DNA of 21,116 bases from CAYONP01 sp964405335 (GTDB lineage: Bacteria; Armatimonadota; UBA10988): positions 1-21,116 of the forward strand of contig CAYONP010000095.1 in assembly GCA_964405335.1 (NCBI GenBank), in the 5' to 3' direction. Numbering within the stretch: the stretch's first letter is position 1; each line of letters starts with the position of its first letter. The notes beneath the pieces are model-generated. The model saw nothing but the letters and a program-made list of their open reading frames with translations, did not search any database and was not told the DNA's origin. The position numbers were made by a program, and so were the translations under genes. Shown one piece after another: positions 15,800 through 21,116 of the stretch.

Positions 15800-15868
15800 C
15801 GCCGCCCCGGTGGCCCAACCTCGGGCCACCGGGCGCGACGTGGAACGCTGCTAGCCGCGCCGGCCGCC
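15800..15868. repeat. 68-bp direct repeat, copy 2, at the zinc-ribbon gene end
   Basis: The second copy includes the last codons and TAG stop (15851-15853) of the zinc-ribbon gene and the hairpin after it. Here the hairpin has 11-bp arms, CCCGGTGGCCC at 15806-15816 and its complement at 15823-15833, with the same aacctc loop as copy 1. It is probably the original, because it is continuous with a coding sequence. Confidence 0.85.
15806..15833 (-). terminator. Hairpin downstream of the zinc-ribbon gene
   Basis: Perfect 11-bp arms with a 6-nt loop, 17 bp past the TAG stop on the minus strand. No T-run. It is a shorter-stem version of the hairpin at 15236-15275. Confidence 0.55.
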
Positions 15869-16582
15869 GAACATCGACACGACCAGCCCGGCCAGCGACA
15901 TCACGCAGCCGATGATGATCCCGTTCTGCCGATCCTGCATCAGGCCCAGGTTGTTCACCCGGCCACCGCCGATTGACTCGCCCATGAAGGTCGACCGCGG
16001 CACTTCGACGCTCGGATCGAAGGCAAAGAAGAAGTACCACACCATCAGCACACCCACCACGAGCAGCAGCCCGCCGAGCACCCGCGTGCCGGACAATTCG
16101 GGCTGGCTGATCTTGGGCAGGCTGACCTGCTCCCGCCTCAACCTGCCGAGCAGGGCGTCGAGCTCGGCATCGCCCGGAGGGGAGGCTGGCTGGGCCGGAG
16201 TTGGCACGCCCCGCGCGCTCAGCGCCACGCGGGCCCGTGCGGCACCGTCGTCGTCGCCGAGCGCTGCCGCGTGGCCGGCCAACTCGCGCAACTCCTCGCT
16301 GCTCAGCGCCCGCTGGCCTTGCAGGGCGAGCAACTCCTGCACCCGCGCCCGTGTCACCTGCTCGACCCCTGGATCCGGAACACGTACCGGCTGCGGTGCT
16401 CGAGGCTCCGCCCGCGCGGCGGCCTCTTCACGTCGCTGGGCCGCGGCCTTTTCGCGGGCGGCGGTCAGGTCGCGGGGGATCTTCGACTCGCTGCCGCACA
16501 GCGGGCAGACGAACCGCGTGCCGGTGTGCCTCTCGCTCACCTGCAGTCGCTCGCCACAGACCGGACAGGGCCAGGTGATCAC
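15851..16582 (-). CDS. Zinc-ribbon protein with two C-terminal membrane segments
   Basis: A 243-residue protein from GTG 16582, supported by GGAG 7 nt upstream and by the start falling right before the zinc ribbon; a reading from 16915 adds 111 residues that look non-coding. CPVC at 6-9 and CPLC at 26-29 form a zinc ribbon. A long Ala/Arg/Glu-rich region (about 40-150) looks helical or disordered. Hydrophobic segments at about 168-187 (LGGLLLVVGVLMVWYFFF) and 220-239 (GIIIGCVMSLAGLVVSMFG) should cross the membrane, leaving the zinc ribbon on one side as a sensor or docking unit. Proteins of this layout are common in Planctomycetota. Function unknown. Its 3' end lies in the direct repeat. Confidence 0.75.
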   Translation of the reverse strand: MITWPCPVCGERLQVSERHTGTRFVCPLCGSESKIPRDLTAAREKAAAQRREEAAARAEPRAPQPVRVPDPGVEQVTRARVQELLALQGQRALSSEELRELAGHAAALGDDDGAARARVALSARGVPTPAQPASPPGDAELDALLGRLRREQVSLPKISQPELSGTRVLGGLLLVVGVLMVWYFFFAFDPSVEVPRSTFMGESIGGGRVNNLGLMQDRQNGIIIGCVMSLAGLVVSMFGGRRG

Positions 16583-16620
16583 CCCTATACTCCGCGTCCG
16601 AGCAGGTTGTGCAACAGGCT

Positions 16621-16633
16621 GACCGCCGCGGTC
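16621..16633. promoter_or_regulatory. Small palindrome upstream of the zinc-ribbon gene
   Basis: GACCGC-C-GCGGTC is a perfect 6-bp inverted repeat with a 1-nt centre, 39 bp upstream of the GTG start. Position fits an operator, but no promoter pair could be placed with confidence, and such palindromes are frequent in GC-rich DNA. Confidence 0.2.
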
Positions 16634-16828
16634 AAGGGGTTGGGGTGCCCGTGCCGCTCGCGCCATCACGCCACCTGGGCTTGACTCCACGCCCAGCATC
16701 CGCCGATTCGCCCTCTTTCGGACCTGCCATCTGTACCCGCGGGACCCCGCCGTTACAGTTCCACGGCGACAGCGCCGCGAATCGGCAAGCCTTGCCGAGT
16801 CCGGTGCACCCAGCGGCGGTCCCTCACG

Positions 16829-16865
16829 ATCAACCGGACTCCGCGCACAATCAACCGGAATCCGC
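16829..16865. repeat. Two 16-bp direct repeats in a 351-bp gap
   Basis: ATCAACCGGACTCCGC (16829-16844) and ATCAACCGGAATCCGC (16850-16865) differ at one base and start 21 bp apart, two helical turns. They lie in the gene-free stretch 16583-16933 between the heparinase-like gene stop and the zinc-ribbon start. Spacing suits paired regulator sites on one DNA face. The gap otherwise holds only the small palindrome at 16621 and a ttgaatcg word repeated near 16880-16910. Confidence 0.5.
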
Positions 16866-16933
16866 ACCGTAGCCGGCTTGAATCGACCCGGTATGCCCCT
16901 TGAATCGCACCTCAAGGCGACCGAATGCGGGCG

Positions 16934-19417
16934 TTAGCGGCGATTATGCGGTCTGCGCCGAGTCTCGTGCGGCGGCCGCGGCCCAGGCCGGTCCGCCGCT
17001 TCGGCGACGACCGACCAGCGCTCGGTCGTGTCGCCGGCGCGAACCTCGACGAACCGACCATCCTCGCTCAGCGCCGCCTCGACCGCCGGCCGTCCCTCGC
17101 GCACGGGGACGAGCAACGTGGCCAGGGTCCAGTCCAGGGTTGGCTCGGTCGGCTGCACCGACAGGTACGGCTCGCCGCCGGGATGATGGTGCGGCTCGAC
17201 CCTCACCGGGGCCGGGGACCAGAAGACCAGGTCGATCGCCTGCGCGTCACCGCGAACACGAGCCCGGTGGCCCGCGACGACCGCCTCGCCAGCGGTGTTC
17301 GCGCGCCACTCCAGGATCGTCGGCCGGCTCGTTCGCACCCGGTCGATCACCAGGGCGTAGTCGCTGCGCAGGATCAGCCGCCGGACGACGGCTTCGACCC
17401 CGTCGTACAGCTCGGTCAGATCGGCGGTCACGCCGCCCTCGGTCGGGGCGAGCAGGCCACGCGAGGTCCAGTCCTCGCGCTGCTCTCGACCGTCGATGAC
17501 CAACGTGTTGTGGCCGCGCGTCGCGGCCCAGTCGTAGCGCGACTTGCCGCCTGGTTGCCAGAAGTCGTCGTCGACCCGCGTGGCCGGCAGCTCGGGCAGC
17601 AGCGTCTCGCCGCCGAAGTGGACCAGCAGGCTGCCGCCGTCGAGGTGGGTCTGTGGGTCGTTCGGGCCGGCTCGCAGGGCAATCACCAGCGCCTCGTCTG
17701 ACCAGTCGCTCCGCAACACCGCCCAGCCGGCGGACGGAAAGCAGCCGGCGATGCTGGTCGGGGGCAGCCCGTCGTCAGCCGGTCGGCCCAGCAGCAACGA
17801 GTAAGGCGAGGCCCCGACGGTCAGTCGGCGAGCCAGCCAACGCCAGTCCGGGCGGGCGAGGTTGTCGCTCAGCTTGCCGAGGAGGTCGGGCAACAGCACC
17901 GGCCGGCTCGACCGACCGAACTGGACCAACCCCGCCGGCGGCAGCCAGGCGTGCAGCACGAAGTCGCCCGTGGCGGCGAAGAAACGGTGCCGGCGCAGGT
18001 CGACCGCGCCCTGGGTGCGGCAGGCGAGTACCTCCACAGCCCACAGCAGGTGTCCGACGGCGGTCTGCCAGTCCGGCAGGCCCGCCGGCCAACTGCCGTC
18101 CTCGGGCAGGGCCTCGAGCAGCCGCTGCAGCTCGTCGACCGTGGCCGCCAGCCAGATCGGCGCGCGCGGGTCGTCACCCAGCAACACCGCGGCCACGACC
18201 ACCGCCGACGCCGCGTCGGCGCAGGCGGTCGGGCTCAGCGCCCGGTCGCTCGGCCGCAGACCATCTTCCAGCGCCGACAGGTAGGGTTGCAGCGCCTGCT
18301 CGACCACGATCCCGCGGAGCCGCCGCCGCTCGCCCGGGGTCAGCGTCGCGCCGAGACTGTCGTAGCCGAGCGCGATGCCCGCCGCCAGGTACAGACCCGT
18401 CGAGCCGTAGCCAGCGTTCGGCTGGGTGGTCAGCGACGGATCGGCCGCGAGCCGCCAGAGCAGCCCACGCGCGGCGTCCAGCACCGCCGGGTCGGGCTCG
18501 ATGACCGCCTGCAGGTAGACGTCGTAGGCCAGGTCGAGCGGGAAGTTGACGCCGTCGCCGGTCGGACCGGCCTCGCGCCACCACTCCTGTACCCGGTCAA
18601 GCACGAGTTGGTGCCGGCCCCACACCACCTTCTGCGCCGGGTCGTCGCGGCCGGCGCGCAACCGCTCGGCCGTGGCCTCGGTCAGCCACGCCGCCGGCCG
18701 GTCGGACGGCAGGTCGAGCCAGGCCGCACTGCCCGCCCAGACCGGCACCGTCGGGCCCGGTGCGCACTCGATCGCGAGGTCGCCCATCGCGCCGGCTGCG
18801 CCCTCGACGCCGAGCGCGACCTCCTCAGCGCCGCCGGGAGCCACCTCGACCCCCTCGGGCAGCGAGCCGACCACCTGTCCTGCCGCCGGCTTGCCCCGCA
18901 GCCGCAGGCGAACCCGCAGCGGCTCGGCCGACCGGTTCTGGAACCGCCAGAGCCGACGTCGCGGGCCGTCTCCCGCCAACCAACCCAGGTCGTTAACCAG
19001 CAACGGCCGCCGGCGAAGCTCGACGGCGCCGATGCTCCAGAGACCGGGTTGCGGCCGCTCGAACGGCATCGCGGCAACCAGCAGAAGACGGTCGATCTGC
19101 CGCCAGCCCAGCGGCGCGCCGACCGGCTCGAAGCCGCCGAGCGCGAGCTCGAACCGCTGGTTTGCGCCACCGGCGACAAGGCGCCGGCGAAGCAGATCCC
19201 CGCTCGCGGTGGCGGCGTTGTCGGACTCGGCCACCAGCCAACAGGCCGCCGGCCGGTCACAGCCCAGTTCGAGGTGCAGCTCGTCGAACGCCGACCAGTC
19301 CCCGGCCGGCAGGTCGAACACGTACGGCACAGCACCGCCGGCATCCCACCGCGCCGCTGGCGCGGCCACCGCCGCGAGCAGCACCACCAGGCCGCTCAAT
19401 GACGGACCACAGCCCAC
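16934..19417 (-). CDS. Heparinase II/III-family polysaccharide lyase, exported
   Basis: About 827 residues from GTG 19417, which follows a GGAAGG about 10 nt upstream and overlaps the cytochrome gene stop by 22 nt. A reading from 19552 would overlap far more. The start gives a signal-peptide-like LVVLLAAVAAPAA. The middle resembles the alpha/alpha-toroid of the family (NAGYGSTGLYLAAGIALGY). The C-terminal half has the heparinase II/III signature: THLDGGSLLVHFGGE near residue 590 and ATRGHNTLVIDGREQ near 634, with the His residues typical of the family. Known members cleave uronic-acid polysaccharides by beta-elimination; the substrate is not evident, and distant members may lack activity. Last gene of the operon with the cytochrome fusion and the propeller protein. 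Confidence 0.82.
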   Translation of the reverse strand: MGCGPSLSGLVVLLAAVAAPAARWDAGGAVPYVFDLPAGDWSAFDELHLELGCDRPAACWLVAESDNAATASGDLLRRRLVAGGANQRFELALGGFEPVGAPLGWRQIDRLLLVAAMPFERPQPGLWSIGAVELRRRPLLVNDLGWLAGDGPRRRLWRFQNRSAEPLRVRLRLRGKPAAGQVVGSLPEGVEVAPGGAEEVALGVEGAAGAMGDLAIECAPGPTVPVWAGSAAWLDLPSDRPAAWLTEATAERLRAGRDDPAQKVVWGRHQLVLDRVQEWWREAGPTGDGVNFPLDLAYDVYLQAVIEPDPAVLDAARGLLWRLAADPSLTTQPNAGYGSTGLYLAAGIALGYDSLGATLTPGERRRLRGIVVEQALQPYLSALEDGLRPSDRALSPTACADAASAVVVAAVLLGDDPRAPIWLAATVDELQRLLEALPEDGSWPAGLPDWQTAVGHLLWAVEVLACRTQGAVDLRRHRFFAATGDFVLHAWLPPAGLVQFGRSSRPVLLPDLLGKLSDNLARPDWRWLARRLTVGASPYSLLLGRPADDGLPPTSIAGCFPSAGWAVLRSDWSDEALVIALRAGPNDPQTHLDGGSLLVHFGGETLLPELPATRVDDDFWQPGGKSRYDWAATRGHNTLVIDGREQREDWTSRGLLAPTEGGVTADLTELYDGVEAVVRRLILRSDYALVIDRVRTSRPTILEWRANTAGEAVVAGHRARVRGDAQAIDLVFWSPAPVRVEPHHHPGGEPYLSVQPTEPTLDWTLATLLVPVREGRPAVEAALSEDGRFVEVRAGDTTERWSVVAEAADRPGPRPPHETRRRPHNRR

Positions 19418-20631
19418 CGCTCGTCCGCCTTCCAGGCCGGGTCGTGCACCTCGTTGTGGCACCGTACACAGTCGCCGAGCCCACCGCGCTCGATGGTCCC
19501 CGCCCGCGGTTCTTCGAGATGCCGCCGCGCCCCGGCATGGCAGGTGACGCACTCAATCCCGCGCTGCGGCAGGTCGGGTGGCGCGATGAAACCCGTGGCG
19601 CGGAACGCCTCGGAGTGGCACGCCAGGCACTCCGGCCGCAGCGCTTTCCGGGCCGCCAGCGTCGCCACGGCGCGGGCATGCGCGCCGGCGCGCCAGCGTG
19701 CATCGGCTTCGGCGTGGCAGTCGACACAGGCGCTCGGCGGCACGTAGCCGTCCGCCGCCAACACGGCCGGATCGTCCTCCACCCCGTCGACCAGGAACGC
19801 CTGTTGCTGAGCCTCCAGGTAGGCGGCCACCTGCCGAGCCACTTCCGCGTCGGTCGGCTGCCGCGCGGTGATCGCCTCGGCCCGCCAGTCGATCCCGACG
19901 CCCTCGTCGGTCCAGCGGACCTCGACCAGACCCACCCGCCGGCCCGTCTGCGCCGCCGGCAACAGCCAGCCGCGGCCGACCCGCTCGGGCTCGCGCAGCC
20001 GCTCGGAGCCGCGCGCGCCAATGACCAGATCGACCAGCCCGGCCCACGCCTCGCCCATCGCCCGCCGCTCGGCCTCGACCGTCCGATGCGTCAGCAAGAC
20101 CACCAGATCGACCTCGCCCCGCAGCTTCCGCAACCGCGCCCGGATGCGCTCGATCTGCTCGACCGGCGGCTCGTAGCTGGGCCCCAGCGAGACCACCGCC
20201 ACCCGCCGCCCCGCCCGCTCGACGATGCGGTCGTACACCGTCGGCGCGCCGTCGAGCGAGCGCAGCCCGAGCACCGGCAACGGTTGCGCCGCGACCAACC
20301 GCCGGTAATCCGGCTCCCAGCCCGCCTCGCTCGGCCCGAACGCGACCACGTCATACCCCGCCCGCGCCAACGCCGACCAGACCACCGCCCCGCTGCCCGC
20401 CTCCGGCGCCAGATCGCCCCCGTCGACAGCCAACAGCCTATCGCCAACCTCCCGCCGCGCCGCCCGCACCAAGCCCACCGCCTCGGCCAGTCCAACGGCC
20501 GCGGTGCCCGCGCAGCCGCAAGATTGTAGGTAGCCGGCGGCGGTGTGGGTGTAGAGGAGGGTGAGGCTCGTCCGGCCCGAGTCGCCGGCGGCGGCGAAGA
20601 GGAGCAACGGCAGCGCGCACCGCGCGGTCAT
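19396..20631 (-). CDS. Metallophosphatase-like domain fused to a four-heme cytochrome domain
   Basis: A 411-residue exported protein. ATG 20631 overlaps the preceding stop as ATGA and begins a signal peptide (CALPLLLFAAAG). Residues about 22-260 follow the 5'-nucleotidase/UshA-like metallophosphatase layout, including QSCGC and LLAVDGGDL, but the usual DxH is replaced (THTAAG), the GNHE-type block reads GPSEAGW, and the GHxH block reads IGARGSE; only LLTH looks intact. It is probably a degenerate enzyme. The C-terminus has four CxxCH heme sites: CVDCH 302-306, CLACH 335-339, CVTCH 361-365 and CVRCH 388-392, as in cytochrome c554-like proteins, so it likely acts in periplasmic electron transfer. 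Four more His residues in this region could serve as distal ligands. Confidence 0.85.
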   Translation of the reverse strand: MTARCALPLLLFAAAGDSGRTSLTLLYTHTAAGYLQSCGCAGTAAVGLAEAVGLVRAARREVGDRLLAVDGGDLAPEAGSGAVVWSALARAGYDVVAFGPSEAGWEPDYRRLVAAQPLPVLGLRSLDGAPTVYDRIVERAGRRVAVVSLGPSYEPPVEQIERIRARLRKLRGEVDLVVLLTHRTVEAERRAMGEAWAGLVDLVIGARGSERLREPERVGRGWLLPAAQTGRRVGLVEVRWTDEGVGIDWRAEAITARQPTDAEVARQVAAYLEAQQQAFLVDGVEDDPAVLAADGYVPPSACVDCHAEADARWRAGAHARAVATLAARKALRPECLACHSEAFRATGFIAPPDLPQRGIECVTCHAGARRHLEEPRAGTIERGGLGDCVRCHNEVHDPAWKADERWAVVRH

Positions 20632-21116
20632 GGCGGCGGCGCCGTCCACATCGCCACCGGCGTCGGGTCGAGCGTGGTGATGCGCTGCAAGCCGCTCCCG
20701 TCCAGGCCGCAGACGTAGAGCACGTCACCCTCGCGCCCCTCCTCGTCACGCTGGAACTGCGAGAAGACCATCCGCTCGCCGTCCGGCAGCATGGTCACGC
20801 GCTGGACGCCACGCGTCGCGCCGCTGGCCAGCAGCTCGTGACCGCGCGGGAGGAGCCTGGTCGGTTCCCACTCCGCGAACGTGCCGGCCGCCGGGTCGAT
20901 CATCTGCCACCGCTGCGAGCCCTCGCCCAACAGCCGCCCGTCGAGCAGCCGCTGCAGCCGTTCGGCGTAGCTGAGCCCCTCGGCGACGATTTGGGGCTCG
21001 CCGCCCGGCGCCAGGGGATTGAGCCGCAGCACGCTCTGGTTGCGGCTCCGGCCGAGCTGCGGGTTCTCGTAGACGTAGTAGATCCCGCCCTCGCCGTCGG
21101 GCGCCAGGCCCATCCA
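20628..21116 (-). CDS. Beta-propeller-like (PD40/TolB-type) protein, C-terminal part
   Basis: The reading frame is open to the window edge, so the N-terminus is missing; the visible 162 residues end at 20628. Repeating blocks such as GGIYYVYENP ... VLRLNPL, and VTMLPDGERMVFSQF ... VLYVCGLDGSGLQRIT, match WD40-like/PD40 propeller blades, in which a strand with PDG is followed by a readout strand and DG-x-x-x-RIT. Such proteins are usually exported and bind partners or small ligands. The Met at 21113 lies inside a blade and is not the real start. The stop overlaps the cytochrome fusion start as ATGA, marking it as the upstream gene of the operon. Confidence 0.7.
   Translation of the reverse strand, partial: WMGLAPDGEGGIYYVYENPQLGRSRNQSVLRLNPLAPGGEPQIVAEGLSYAERLQRLLDGRLLGEGSQRWQMIDPAAGTFAEWEPTRLLPRGHELLASGATRGVQRVTMLPDGERMVFSQFQRDEEGREGDVLYVCGLDGSGLQRITTLDPTPVAMWTAPPP

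Noticed and set aside
17951..19402. Long plus-strand open frames opposite the heparinase-like gene
   Set aside because: Composition is dominated by Arg, Ala, Pro and Gln with no domain; the minus strand has clear family motifs.
19162..20529. Plus-strand frame of 455 residues opposite the cytochrome fusion
   Set aside because: It is a shadow of the gene with four CxxCH sites and has no recognisable domain.

Overview
The window is high-GC bacterial DNA with no rRNA, tRNA or CRISPR array that I can see. Two kinds of gene content meet in it. The right-hand part (about 15.85 to 21.1 kb, all minus strand) looks chromosomal: a partial beta-propeller-like protein, a metallophosphatase-like protein fused to a four-heme cytochrome domain, a heparinase II/III-type lyase, and a zinc-ribbon membrane protein. 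That mix suggests Planctomycetota or a similar high-GC environmental lineage. This is inference from gene content only. The first 90 bases are C/G homopolymer-rich and look like a poor contig end.

The middle part (about 3.7 to 14.1 kb, all minus strand) looks like an integrated mobile element. Read in the direction of transcription it runs: small serine recombinase, ribbon-helix-helix protein, unknown protein ending in a zinc-finger-like motif, then after a 280-bp gap a Xre-type regulator, a D5/P4-type primase-helicase, and a 1754-residue STAND-type NTPase with a PD-(D/E)XK-like N-terminus. Neighbours within each block overlap by 4 nt (ATGA), so the STAND gene is the last cistron of the replication operon. 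Near its 3' end the primase gene carries two facing arrays of the 9-mer GTGATCCGG around an AT-richer spacer, a candidate replication origin.

The left part (118 to 3663, plus strand) is a three-gene overlapping operon: an HD-domain phosphohydrolase, an unrecognised protein, and an ImmA/IrrE-like metalloprotease whose proline-rich linker holds two beta-clamp-binding-like pentapeptides (QMTLF and QLSLF). It converges on the STAND gene with only 2 bp between the stop codons. Together they form a candidate defence island: a guard NTPase/nuclease tied to element replication, facing an operon whose parts point to nucleotide pools, the sliding clamp and proteolysis. The defence role is inference.

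Between the element and the chromosomal genes are two HicAB-type toxin-antitoxin modules with opposite gene order (14.3 to 15.0 kb and 15.3 to 15.75 kb). The second is bracketed by a 68-bp direct repeat that includes the 3' end and terminator-like hairpin of the neighbouring zinc-ribbon gene. The outer ends of the mobile element were not found.
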